DNA from: Neofusicoccum parvum
Taxonomy: Eukaryota; Ascomycota; Dothideomycetes; Botryosphaeriales; Botryosphaeriaceae
Assembly (NCBI GenBank): GCA_020912385.1
Contig: CP087215.1
Coordinates: forward strand, 1,860,001 to 1,924,000
Direction: 5' to 3'
Length of the DNA: 64,000 nt
Position numbers and translations under genes: made by a program. Positions 30,285-42,137 of the stretch are shown here, in pieces; positions within the stretch are counted from its first letter, which is position 1, and each line of letters starts with the position of its first letter. The notes beneath the pieces were generated by a model, which ran no database searches, was not told the DNA's origin, and saw nothing but the letters and a program-made list of their open reading frames with translations.

Positions 30285-32852
30285 CTACCGGCAGTACTTG
30301 AGGTTCTCGAGCGCAGTGATCAGAGGGTCGACAAATTTGGAATCCGCCGACCCCCTCCTCATAACAATGACGAAGGCATCGATGAGCTGTGGAAGACCAC
30401 AAGCGCATAAGAGGTTTCCGTTCATCGACGCCTTCCCGCCATTCAGAATCCAGGAATTGATGTACTCCGAGTCCACCGGTCCCCAGATCTCTGCTAGTTC
30501 ACACACCACCCTAGGCCCGAAGAAGGGGCTTGAGGTTCCCGGATCCTCCGGATTTTCAGGAGAGATGTCGGAACAGAGCTCGCAGACCAGATTCGATCGA
30601 GTGTATGCCCAGACAACCAATGCGGCACGGAACATGCAGCCTACGCTGAATGGATCAATGCGTTGGAACGTCGACGCAAACAGGTCCACCTCTTCTGCAT
30701 AGAGCCGGAACATTTGGGCGGCGTATCTTAGCGCGATCCTTGCGTTCCTGGATCCTGCCCATGCGTGGACGCGATTTTCCAAGCGGCGGTTCGTCATGGA
30801 AGACATTGACGCAGGCGTAGTCCTCCCGCTTCGCTCCCTTCCCAGGCTCGAGCTCAGTCGCCGGATCACCACGACATCGGCGTGCATGCGCACATACGAC
30901 AGGAAGTACAGCATCGAGGTATTGAACCGCGTCCGCCGCCAATGCGCAGGGGGCGCATACCCAGCGTTAACCTGTTGGCAACGCTCCCGGTGCACGCGCC
31001 AGTGCTCCAGCTGCGCATGCCAGCCCTCACCAAAGCCCACAAACTCTTGAGCAATCAGATCGTTCGGGCCCACCTCCTGGTTCTCCACCATCCTGCCTTC
31101 CCTCACGATTCCCCCCTTCGCACCTCCTGCAGCGCCACCACCGTAGTCATACGCGTCAGCTGAATTGCCAAATTCCTCGTGCCGCTGCTGCGTGTCCTCC
31201 CACAGCCGCGCCTGCATGGCGCACAGCCCGAGCTCGAAGTCCTCCTCCAGAAGCACCGGGATGGTCTGGCGCGTCGAGCTGGAGGCGGCCGTGGCGCAGA
31301 TGGACGAGAAGGTCTTGTGCAGGCGGCCGTTGGGCTCGAGCAGCCGCGCGCGGCGCCAGTCGTCGATGGTGTAGGCGTCCCACAGCGCGAGCGTGCACTG
31401 CAGCGGCACGCGGACTTCCTGGAAGCGGATCGAGGGCGCGCGGTCGTGGATGATGGAGAGGTAGGTGTCGAGGCGGAAGATGGACATGGATAGCCTGTTT
31501 CCGAATCAGCCGCGCGCAACAGGGGGAGAGCTGCGGAGAGGGGTGTGCACGCACCTTTTCTTAGCTTCGAGTTCGAGCCATCGCTCGTGGTCGGAGTCGT
31601 TGCCTTGGCCTAGCCCGGAGCTGCATGACGAGGATGAGCTGGATACGTTGTCGTGCTGGGAGAGGATCTGGTCGCGGTGGAAGAGGCCGGCTTCGCGGAC
31701 CCATTCGATGAGCGTGCTGAGGCTGGAGGTGATGCGGAGGCGGAGGGACGTTTGCTGTGGATGGAATCAGTCAGCGAGTGACGATCGAGTTGGCGGTGAG
31801 TCGTTCAAGGTGCGTATTGTCTGGACGACAGAAAAGGGGTTGAGAGGGGGCGACAGACATCGACACAGATACCGTATATGATGTTCAGCAGGAGTGCCTG
31901 CGCCACGACGAAGTTGGCCGCGCTGGTTTCGTCTCCGGGGCACGAGTCCTCGACCCGCCACTGTAAGATGAAGGAGTGTTTAGTATCGGTTCCTCATCCA
32001 TCATTTTGTTCCCAATCGAAAAAAAAAAAAATCATCTCTTTCTTCTTTTCTTCACCAACTTGCCCTTCACCGCCACAGAACCCCGAAAGAACGAACAGAA
32101 AGAAAGAAAAAGACGAAGAAGAAAAAAGCGAGAATACCTGGTTCAGATGGGCACTCAGATTCGTCAACAGCCACTCATGCACCTCTCTCGCCGCCGACCG
32201 AAACGTATCCTCCTCCTGGCGGCGGGCGGCGCCAGCCCTCCCTCCGCCCGCCCTGCTCCCCTCCCTCCCCCACGCGCCGGCGGGACCGGCCCGGCCCGAC
32301 GGCGACGCCTCTCCCTGCTGGTCCAGAAACATGCTGCCGACCAGCCCCACGCTCCACACCAGCTCGACGGGCTGCTCGTCCAGCCGCTCCAGGAACCGGC
32401 CCCGGTGCAGCATCGGCCAGCAGTAGTGGAAGTCGGCAAAGTACAGCCCGACCAGCTCGGGCGCCACCAGCCGCGCCGCCAGCGCCCGGATGAACGGGTG
32501 CGGCGTCAGGATCGTCGGGTGCGGCGCGCGCCGCCGCGCCAGCGCGTTCGTTGGTGCGGGCGCGGCCGGCTCCAGCTGCCGCACCGAGCGGAGCGGCCGC
32601 AGCGGCGTCGGGTGGTGCAGGTGCGGGTTGGGCGAGGGGAGCGGCGGCGCGGCGGCGGTCGTGGGGATCATGGCCGTGGAGGTGGGCGGGCTGGGGATCG
32701 GGGCGGGCGCCGGGGCGGGCGCGGACGTGTCGAGGTTGGTGATGATGGACTTGTAGGCGGCGGCGGCGGAGATGAGGTTGAGGACGGTGGTGGAGGGGCC
32801 GGTGGTGCTGGTGGTGGATGTGGTCGTCGCGACGGTGCCCTGGCGCCGGTGG

Positions 32853-32889
<37 letters not shown>

Positions 32890-33634
32890 GGGCCGCGCCG
32901 CGCATGTACATCTCCGGCGTCGCGGTGTAGGACGGCGGCGGCGAGGTGCAGGATGCGTCGTCATCGTCGTTGGCGTCCTCGCAGCGCGCCTGCGGGCTGT
33001 GGTGGGCGCGCATCGGGGGGCCTTCGCCCTCGGATCCGCTGCTGCTGCTGCTGCTGTCCCGGAAGAAGGACTGCGAGGCCAGGCCTGGAGGGCTTGGGGG
33101 AGATACCGCGGCGCCGCCTGCTACGGCAGACGAGGACGAGGCGGGTCCTCCGCGGGGCGGCGAGAGGCGCGAGCGCACGCAGATGGAGCCGGTGTCGAGG
33201 CACCTTTGGCATGGCTGCTCCCCCGAGCAGCGTTCCTTGCGCGCGTGGCACCGGTCGCACGCCACCGAGGCGCGCAGCACGCGGCTGCTGCCGGTCTCCT
33301 GGTGGTGCGCGAGGTGCCGCTTGAGGACGTCGCTGGCGGGTTGGAGAGGTCAGAGATGTGGAGTGGTGATCCCGGAGGCGCGATACGGATACGAGCAGTG
33401 TTGACAGAGAAGGAAAAACGACGATATGAAAACGGGGGTTTTCGCCTGCGGACGCGCAGACCGTGAAGAGGGGGATTTGGAAAGGCCGGTGGCAGCTCAC
33501 CTCCGGGCGAATGCGCGCTGGCAGATGCCACAGACATGCGGGCGACTGGAGCTGTGGTGGGCCTGTGCATGGCGGTTCAGATGCTCGCGCCGGCGGAAGC
33601 GCTTCCCGCAGGCGCACACGTAGTCGGCGGGCAT
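30285..33634 (-). CDS. Dual C2H2 + Zn2Cys6 transcription factor
   Basis: Minus-strand exons: 33634-33501, 33332-32138, 31960 to about 31865, 31754-31555 and 31494-30285; about 944 residues. Two N-terminal C2H2 fingers (residues 7-26 with an unusual C-x-C first pair, and 35-55 across the first intron) run directly into a Zn2Cys6 cluster with Cys 70, 73, 80, 86, 89, 96 in exact C6 spacing. A long low-complexity region follows, with 11 glutamines, Ser runs and Pro/Thr tracts. The C-terminal half is a fungal regulatory domain (FADFHYCWPMLHRGRF, AANFVVAQALLLNIIYG, WLELEAKKRLSMSIFRLDTY). Likely a nuclear regulator; targets unknown. The exon 3/4 junction is unresolved: the best donor (GTATCT at 31872) leaves the next exon out of frame. 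An in-frame ATG at 33718 is an alternative start. Confidence 0.8.
32855..32888. repeat. CAG/CTG trinucleotide tract coding for polyglutamine
   Basis: Eleven Gln codons (with a following His/Arg-rich stretch) in the dual zinc-finger regulator. A second CTG-type run at about 33038-33058 encodes serines in the same protein. Confidence 0.9.
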
Positions 33635-34119
33635 GCGGGCTCGGGCTCGGGCGCTGGCTGGAGCCTGGATGCGTGCTCTGGGCCGAGCCGACTGGGCGGT
33701 GGACCGAATGGCCTGCACTCGCGGGTGAGGGGCGGAAGGGCAGATCGGCAGCTTGGAGCACTCTTACACAGCAAAGCAACACGCGCCGCTGGGGAGCAGG
33801 AAAGCAGCAACGGGCGTTCGCAGACGACTGAAAGCTAGCTACTCGCACAGCGTTCCGCCCACACCGGCGAGCCCAATAAGAGCGCGGCGCACAAAGGCCT
33901 CGCCTGCAGACGACGTGCCCTGCAGTAGCGCGCGGGCTTTAGAGTTTGGCAGCTGCAACAGGAGGCGGCCGCGAGTCAAAGCTAAACACCGTCTTCCCCG
34001 CAGCCCACGCCCAACGGCTCCCGCACGCACTCCCAACCGCCCCTTCTGACTAACGCGCGCCCGTCCCCGCCCTGCCGCCCTCGCGAAACCTTTTCCTCCG
34101 CCGCGTGCTTCGTCAGCCG
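33635..34119. other. Intergenic: upstream of the dual-finger regulator, downstream of the oxygenase
   Basis: GC-rich; contains the regulator's promoter and the oxygenase 3' end. No gene seen. Confidence 0.5.
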
Positions 34120-36808
34120 CTACGCCGCCGCGGGGTGCGTGTACAGGTCGGGCAGCGGCGCGATGAACGGCCCCGTCGCCGGGATGCGCTCGGCGTCGAC
34201 CCAGTTGCCATGCACGGCCGATCGGAGACCTGGCACACAATCGGGTTAGCAGTCTCCCTCCGAACCTTCCGAACCTTCCGACCGCAAGCCTGCCGCTGCT
34301 CGGCCTACGAGGACCCGGAGCGAGCACCAGCGCCGAGCGGCTACGGGGCTATCCCGCAGCCCGCAGGCGGCGGGCGAAAGTCAAACGGCGGGGAGCACTC
34401 ACGGAACGGGAGGATGACGCGTGCAACGACCGTCTGGAAGTCACGCGTGTCCTGGATGACCTGCCCGGATTTAGCTTTTGCGAGGGAGTCTCATTTCGTC
34501 GCCGCGGCGCTTAAACGGTCTGGACTCACGATCTCGTTGCGCTCGCGGGGCACGTTGTCGACCAGCGTGATCAGGAACCCGTCGCCCTCCGCCGCGTTGG
34601 GCCCGCGGGCGCTGAAGCACGGCTCCTGCACCAGGCAGCCCGGCCCGGGCGACATTACCTCGAGCTTCTTGCGCTGGTGGTCGTAGCGCGCCAGGCAGTT
34701 GAGCCCGCGATACAGCAGCGCCGGGTCGGTTACGGCCGCAGGGTCGAAGCAGTCCATGAAGGTGTAGCGCGCTGCAGCAGGCACTATCGGTTAGCACGAG
34801 GGGCGCCGCAGGTGCCTCACGCTTGCAGGGCGAGGCTGCTCGTGGGGACTTACATTTCCGCATCAGGAAGCGCTCATCTGTCCGGGGGAACTCGCATGGG
34901 ACGTCGACGAGCACCTCTGCACCTCTGGGTCAGCCTGTCACACTGCTCATTTCCACACCGGCCTTGCGGGGCGCACCAGGATCATCCAGTTGGTCCGTCT
35001 CAGCCTGAGGGTCGATCTTGAATTTGACATAGTTCACTGTCACCGCCTGGCCACTCTCGTCGCTCCCCTTTTTCGTTGCTTTTTTTGCCGGAGTTTGTTA
35101 GCCTCAAGTTTCTTTCTCGTTGGGCTGAACGCAAGCCTTACGGAGGAAAGGGAACGCATTCCCAATCGCGATGCTGACGTCGAAAAACCTGCTCGCGCAT
35201 TCAGCCTCCAAATCGTACGAGGAATTCCTCGGCGGTTGGGATTGCACTGACACTTTTCCATCCTCCTCCCACGATGCGCCAGTGTGAATCGGCATGGCGT
35301 TCTTCCACTTGAACCAACGCACCGGCTGTTCGTGACTCTTCCTCGGAACAAGCCCAAACCATGCCGGGACGGATTCATCGTAGGTCCTGGTGGCCGCCAA
35401 AACGTTTAGCCGGCTTGCAATCACGATTACAGTTGAACTCTGATGCTCTTCCACACCTACCACATGTGCCCTCCAGGTTTCTCCACGTTCCTGGCGTCCG
35501 CCACGAACGGCATCTGCGCCAAGACTACATAGTTCTCCGTCTGCTTGTCGTCAGCTCTGCGCATCCCTCACCACCTGGCCGGACTTACGATAGCGCAGTC
35601 ATGCACGAATCCATTTCCAGGCATCGTCAGCGCCCGCTCAAACGTCTTCTTGCCATCTTTATCAAGCACCCAAACCGTACACTGCGGCGTCTTCGTCAGC
35701 ACTCATGACCAAACCGATTACTAGCGCATAGAGGAAAGGTTCACATCATTGCTCTCCACTCCCTTCCACCCGTACCCATAGCCCACGAGCTCCCCCGTCG
35801 TCGGATCCACGTGTGGATGCGCAGTGTACGGCGCACCCTTCGGCAGCTGGCCCGGGAACGGCGTGTTCCCCAGCGTCGTCATCGTATCTGCGCGCCGTCG
35901 TTCCATCAGTCGCATGTCAAAAAAAAAAAAAAACAAAGAACCCCCATCTCTCCCTCGCGCAGTTCACACACCCAACCCCCAACCCCCCAGAAAGAAAAGG
36001 GAAAATGGAAAGGGCACCACGCACTCGGATCCAACTCGTACGGCGGGCCCTGCTCGCTCAGGGCCAGCAGCCGGCCGGCGTGGACGACGACGTTGGTGTT
36101 GGCGGTGTTGTCCTGGACGGCGCGCACGCACGGGTGGTGGCTGAAGGGCGTCTTGAGGATGCCGAACACGGCGCGGCCGGCGCGCCGCTCCGCCACGTAC
36201 CGCTCCGTCAGCACGTACCGCTGCTTGAACGCGCACCGCCCGCCCGCGACGCGGAACGCGCTGATCGAGCCGTCGCCGTCGAACGGGATCGTTTTGGCGC
36301 CCGATTGGTAGTAGTCGCGCGGGTAGTATGGGTCTTGCATCACCTGTGGAGGGGGGAGGGGGGTTAGAGCGGGGTGGGTGGGGTGGGCGGTTTGGTAGCT
36401 GGTGCGGCGGGTGGTGAGGCGGTGGTGGTGGTGGAGAGGTGAGGCGTGGTGGTGGAGGGGGGCGTGATGGTGGAGTCGGGGGGTTGCTGGGATGGAGGTT
36501 CGGGTTGTGTGGGGAAGGGGGAGGGGTTCGCATTGTGGAAGAGAGCCAGAGATGCGTGGGACATGGTGGTGGTGGAGGAGGTGGGTGCGAGTTGTTAGGA
36601 CAGAGGCTTGGGGGAAGACGTAGTAGGGGCCGAGGAGGCAGATATATCTTGCGGTGAATAGTTAAAAGCATGGGGCTCGTACCCGGTAGAAGGTCCCGTT
36701 CAACTCGGGCGGGATCTCGCCCTCGACCTCCAGGTCCTCCAGCTCGGCATCGGCCCGGAAGGGGCGCGTGGCGCCGGAGAAGTCGTCGTAATTGAGTTTG
36801 CGGACCAT
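34120..36808 (-). CDS. Carotenoid/stilbene cleavage oxygenase (RPE65 family)
   Basis: Eleven exons on the minus strand: 36808-36683, 36343-36025, 35887-35745, 35681-35589, 35540-35461, 35386-35142, 35078-34977, 34916-34854, 34771-34530, 34460-34403 and 34229-34120. The joined frame is 526 residues. The four iron-binding histidines expected for this family are all present: His172 (YTAHPH), His223 (FVHDCAI), His288 (MPIHTGASWEED) and His497 (AVHGNWVDAE). The N-terminal EVEGEIPPELNGTFYRV block and PFDGDGSISAF are diagnostic. These enzymes split carotenoids, apocarotenoids or lignostilbene-type C=C bonds with O2. No signal peptide, so probably cytosolic. Fungal relatives include stilbene and carotenoid cleavers; substrate cannot be told here. 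Intron 1 is long (339 nt). Exon 6 contains a 65-nt intron-like segment that was kept because the frame needs it. Confidence 0.87.
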
Positions 36809-37330
36809 GTCTGCCTTCCCTTTCGGTATGCCGATCGAATGGTTCAACAACTTTGAACGTAGGAATGAGTCAACAGTAAGCAGAGGAGAGACAATGCGGT
36901 TTGGGACGGGGAAGAGAAAGAACACATTCCGAGCGTCCTCGTTGGCTCTATTTATGTTTGTCCGTGCTCCGGACGTCCGCGTGTATAGTGTTGAGTGCCG
37001 GCTCAGGTGGGATGGGCATGGACGCGGCGAATCGACTGGGTCGTGTTCACACTGCCGCATGAGGGCTGGAAATTGCGGCGAACGTTGTCACGGATGATCA
37101 GCACCGACGTCGATTATGCTTATTCTGGATCCGTGTATAGTACTTCTCCACCGGCCCATGTGGGATACCAAAGCCACTCCATCGGCCCATGTGGGATGGA
37201 CGCGGGGAAGCCCCACCGGCAGTGCAGGGATCCCGCCCATCCCACCGGGCTAGCCCGCTCAGGAAACTCCTCGAGCCCGGACGCAGACGAACGGGGGACG
37301 CCTGATTACCACCAGAACGGGCGCCATAGG
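36809..37330. other. Intergenic, upstream of the oxygenase gene
   Basis: Likely oxygenase promoter. Contains a short imperfect repeat of CGGCCCATGTGGGAT around 37152-37197 (two copies about 29 bp apart). No gene seen. Confidence 0.5.
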
Positions 37331-37660
37331 TCAGACTCCGTGCAATGCCGCCCCATCGGCGGCGCCAGACACCTCGCGCTCCACGGCAGTCATCCAGTCC
37401 GAAGCTACTTTTAGCACCGTGCGGATGTCCGCCATCGAGAGCGGCTCTTGTTCTTGAAGCGCCTGCGACTGCGCGCTGCTCACTAGGTTCTTGATCTGGG
37501 ACCCGTTGAGCTTGTGGTCCGCCAGCTCGCCGAGCTGGGCGGAGGTGATGTTGGTCTGGAGCGTGCCGGCGGCTGTGGAGCGGGCGAAGAATGTCTGCCA
37601 CAGCTGCCGGCGGGAGGCGACATCGAGATCGGGGTAATGGAGGCTGAAGTGGATGCGGAC
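37331..37660 (-). pseudogene. 5'-truncated AAA+ ATPase remnant
   Basis: A 110-residue open stretch reads RIHFSLHYPDLDVASRRQLW, then helical sequence to a stop at 37331. This corresponds to the part of fungal AAA+ ATPases just after the second region of homology (the FDxAFKSRIH...LYYP.L block) and the lid helices. The Walker motifs and everything N-terminal are missing; upstream sequence has stops in all frames and no ATPase similarity. It is probably a decayed or rearranged copy. Confidence 0.6.
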
Positions 37661-39909
37661 AACGGATCTACGACAGTCGCCAAACCGGAAAGACAAGACT
37701 GCGAACTATACCATTCACTAACATGCGAGCTTAAACCATGTATCGACTCCACCACGCTTAACACCGCATGCTCAGCCTCGGACACCTATCTAACTCGCGG
37801 GAACATGGAAGGCAGGGTTCGCCATAAACAATCCAGTCAGTCGCTATTCGGCATAACTGACAGCGTTAGTCTTATTACCTATATCCATAGCTGAGCTTTG
37901 CGACGCCGTCGCCATGATGCGCAGCAAGTGGGTAAAAGATGGAACTCAGAGGCCGTCCTCGAAATTCGTAAAACGACTCTTCCCACCATGCATTCTAGTG
38001 GAGAATCCGGAGAGTGATAGAGAGAGCAGTTTTCTTCTCTTCAACCCAACAAGCAAGGCTTTTGTTAGGAAAAATCCGACTCTACTGGTCGAAGGCACGC
38101 TCGACTCCGAAGCCTTGACTATCCAGCCCTCAAACCTCGCTGAGCTGTACTCTGGAGCAAGAAGTATTCAAATGGATCAGCACCGCTCTAGAGAAAAATA
38201 TTCAGACAGGATGTAGATCATGCACAGGCCAAAAGTAAGACATAATACTTCACCTTGATTAGACTGTAGTTGAGGAAGTGAGCCAGCGTGTCGAACTTGT
38301 GGATGACGGTGCTCTCCTAAGAAACAAGACGCACAGAACGTATTATTTTTGATTTCGCAGTACACTATGCTTGTGGAAAAACTGTTCAATTGTTTTTGGA
38401 TAGTAACGGATATCTTGTTGGTGGTCGTAGTGTAAAAATCCTTGGAAACAAAGTTCATGCGTTGATCGCAGCCGCCATCGCCGTTTCCCTCATTGTTCTG
38501 TTGCTTCCCGTCTTGTTTGTTCTTTTTCTCTGCAGAATGAAGCTCAGACTCCTTCCCCGTAGTTTGCCTTGCGTTGATCGGAATAGAATTTGGAGATGGC
38601 CACCCCAGAACCCACGACGACGACGAAAATAATGAAGACCAGGACAATCTCGAAAAATCTATCCATAGTACCAATAGTAATTGTTGTTCCTTCTGGATTT
38701 AGTTTTTGCTGTGAAGTTTTGATGGAGAGGGATTATGGTCCGTACGAGTGATTGGTGCTGATGCCCGTTAGATAATGATTAGATATCAGAGACGTTTAAT
38801 GAGAGTGGTGCTTTGGTAGCCGGTGGTTCTGTTCCTGAATCATCAAGGCATCCAGGCGACTTTAAGTGAGCGGGAGGTTTGCGACTTCCGAGGGCCGCGC
38901 CTTCACAGGGGAAACGGGCCAGAAAGCTTGATAGAAGTGGTTTCGAAATCTGCGAAAGGATAGCTGTAAATGGCTCAGTTCCGTAGCTTGCAGGCTGTGA
39001 TCTTGCGTTGAAGAAACAGCGAATACGCTGCGTACCTGAGCTATGGGCAAGGGCCGTGCCCAGAGACATCAAATTTCATACACGATCTTTCGTAAAACAC
39101 GCCAATCATAGGCTCTTCCTGCCCACACGAAACTGCGCCACATCGACGCTTCGTTCACGTATCTCGAATCCGCAACGTGCCGTGTTCGTATTGATAGAGA
39201 TGTGTCGCATTCCGCTATTGCGCCATTTTCGCACACCACGTTGCACACAGCTGCCGCAACTTAAGATCCGAACACCTTATTTTCATGTACGTGATAGCCG
39301 TTAACCGCCCGGAGCATTGCCGCTGCCGCCTGCCGCAAATGGCTGTTGGCTGCCCGTATTCGGTCTTGCGAAAAGTTCGGGATACCGACAACGGAAGAGA
39401 CAGATCTTCCTTCCGATGCATCCCCGACGGATTCATCCGTAATCCATCGTCTGATAGAACTGAGGCTAGATCACACAATAATCCGAGAACAAACCTGCCA
39501 TGAGGTCTTGGATCCTGGTCTCAGCACCACGTTCCCTTGCCTGACCTTTTCATTGATGATCCTTTGTCTCAATACTCCTGTGTTTATACGAAGATAATTT
39601 TGTTGTTCCGATGCTCCGCCTCATTTCCAGGCTTCACGAAGCCATCAAAAAGAAAAGCTATTGACCTGTACTGCATTGTAACTGACTGCTCATGTCCTTC
39701 GCGGCCCGAATCATGTTCACGAAATCGACAACACTCAACTCACTATGGTCCCAAAAAGACGGAAGTGTAGGGACATAAAAAGAATTTGCGAAACATCTAC
39801 TCAAACAATATCTCCACAGCGTCAACGCTTGTGGAATTGCTACAATGATGAGTACGATTCTCATACGTCAATGTGTCTATCGCTCAAGGGAGCACAACCT
39901 TCGTGTTAC
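37661..39909. other. Gene-poor, AT-richer region
   Basis: Several overlapping short frames on both strands (for example 37914-38216 plus, 38177-38674 minus) but no domain, signal peptide or consistent splice model. Possibly decayed sequence around the AAA remnant. Confidence 0.45.
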
Positions 39910-42137
39910 TCACGCAGCCATTTGATCCATATTGAACCAGTCCGAGAAATCCTGCCATGCCAGAATGTTGTCAAAAGTCAGCGGTTCCAATGCCAGAATA
40001 TTTGCCTGCAAGCTCTCGCACGCTTCAGATGTACCATTCGCGGCCTCCGGAAACGTATCGTCAGCAGTTCCAGTGGCTTCATTATCCACCGTTGTTGTCG
40101 GAGTTCCTTGAATCCTCTGACTCTCTGCTGGGGCCGAGTCAGAAGAATCGCGTACCGGCCGGCGGCGTGACTCCAGGGCTCTCTCGCGCAAAGGATGCAG
40201 AACCGTCCAGACACAACTCGTCCTGCCCTTCCTCTCGCACGCTTCCTCGAAATCTTCAAGGCATGTGAAGTAGTTGTCCACTGCAGTCCAAGCACGATCG
40301 GCCTCTGGCCGCTCGGGAAAATCATGGAGGGCGTGAAGCACGAGGAACAAGGCGTGCAGCTGTGGGTGCTGTTGGTAGAACCACGCAAACTCTCGCACAA
40401 GCTTTCCCGACTGGAGGAGATATCCATTTTCGAGCAACTCGATGGCAATAGCGAATATGAAGTGCGGAAGCTGGTGATATCTCCGTATCGCCGTAGATGA
40501 AGCGCCGGATGTCTGCGAGAACCAGGATCGAAGAGCAAGTACAAAACGTGTTTTCGTAACTGATATACGGAGCAAAGCATCGGCAGCACGGCATATTGGT
40601 TTGCCATGATCAGCAATGCGGATGTAGCGCTGCCAAATTGCATGCTCTGCTTCCTGTATCGCTCTCTCCTTCTCTTCCGTTGATTCTGATATGGTCGTAG
40701 CAACAGCGCGTCTCAGACTCCGGCAGATATCAAGGTTTGCGATAGAAAAGGTCATGTCTGTCCAATTTTGGCTGTTGGTCGGAAGCTCTGTCATCTGTGG
40801 GAAGAGTTCGGAGTCTTCAACGTTCAAGGGCAGACGAAAGTGCTGGCCGCGATCAACGATGGTGGAATTGAATCCGTGGTCCTCTGGAGCACTGGTGTCG
40901 AGGGCAGTCAAATGCCACCACAGCCGGCATCTCATTTCAGTCTCAAAAGGGCTCAGGCCTAGGCGACTTCCATCTTGATGAACACCAAGGGATTCCGCTA
41001 TTCGGATGGCAATACCGACAAGAACCCAGACTGATCTTCCGGTATCATGGGTTCGAAGTGCGGTCTGTGTTAATTAGCATGCAGTCGACTCAGAGAAGGA
41101 ATATAGAAGCGATACCAGATAGATTACAAGTGCTTGCAATGCCTGCAAGTTTGGATAGATCAGTAACCTGGCTTTCATCAAAGCAATGTCCATTTGCTGC
41201 ATGAGATAGCGCAGAAGCGTCAACCTTTCAAATCCAAGCAGATCCACCACTTCGTTTGGCTGTATGCTCGCCACGGCAGCAAATGAGACAGAGTATAGGA
41301 GTGCCGAAGTCGTATGGTCTGTGCTATGGTGATCGATTGCAGCGCTCAGTAGCACGGCTTGAATAGTGGGCACATGCAAAATCTTCATTAATGGGTCCAC
41401 ATTGCTGGTGTAAAGCGCCCACAGCTTTGCGTATGTCTGGGGAGGTAGGGACAAGTTATCTATCTCCGGTCCAAAGACATCGGTTGCGACTATCCCAAGC
41501 CGCTGTGAGGGATGAGGAGCTGACCATGGAACGGGTGGTGCTGAGTTGGACGCCTTTGTACTCGAATTTATCCGCTTTGCACGGCTCTGCTTGACTTAGC
41601 ACATGGTAGGTTTCGCGGTGATGGATGACCTACATCCAATAGTAGCCCTACAAACACCGAATCATCGACGTAGTTCCCTCTCTCTCCGCCTCCGACTAAC
41701 ACCTCGCCGGATGAGGCGCCGGGCTGCATGAGAACAGGCCGGGCCGCTCTTTCTCTTTCCTCGGATTGGACTCGTTCAAGCATGCCAGAGCCTAAAGCAG
41801 TCACCAGACTGCTAAGGAGTGTCTCGACTTTATCAAGCCTGTTCAATATCTCCTTGCTGTTCGGCTCGTCAGTGGCTCCATTGGAAGGCTCATGTCCGGG
41901 AGCAGGTGGGGTCGTCTCAAGACTTGGAGAAGACGAAACTCTGGAAGGAGCTTTGATAGGCGCGCGCCTTGATCGTTTTGCATAGAAGCATGAGAGCTGA
42001 AGCCTAGAGCAGTGGGAGCATGGCAGTTTCCTGTTGCAGCGGACCTTCCGTTGGCGGCATGGCTCGCACGTAGGCCGCCCTCGAGTACCTGCAGATGAGG
42101 TGGCATTGACCGGGAATGAGCTGAAGCCGTTCGACAT
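39910..42137 (-). CDS. Zn2Cys6 transcription factor with fungal regulatory domain
   Basis: Three exons: 42137-41634, 41589-41116 and 41064-39910; introns of 44 and 51 nt. The product is 710 residues. The zinc cluster has Cys 24, 27, 34, 40, 43 and 50 in exact spacing, followed by a basic linker (KRSRRAPIK) and a LNRLDKVETLLSSLV coiled-coil-like dimerisation helix. The middle region matches the fungal-specific regulatory domain (GRSVWVLVGIAIRIAESLGVHQDG, ETEMRCRLWWHL). Divergently transcribed from the MFS transporter next door, so local control of the pump is likely. A GTGAGT right at the stop (39913) could start a further 74-nt intron and a 14-codon last exon ending at 39797. Confidence 0.88.

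Noticed and set aside
31976..33466. Plus-strand frame of 496 codons
   Set aside because: Antisense to the dual-finger regulator; Arg/Gly-rich, no domain, and the minus strand has the zinc fingers and splice sites.
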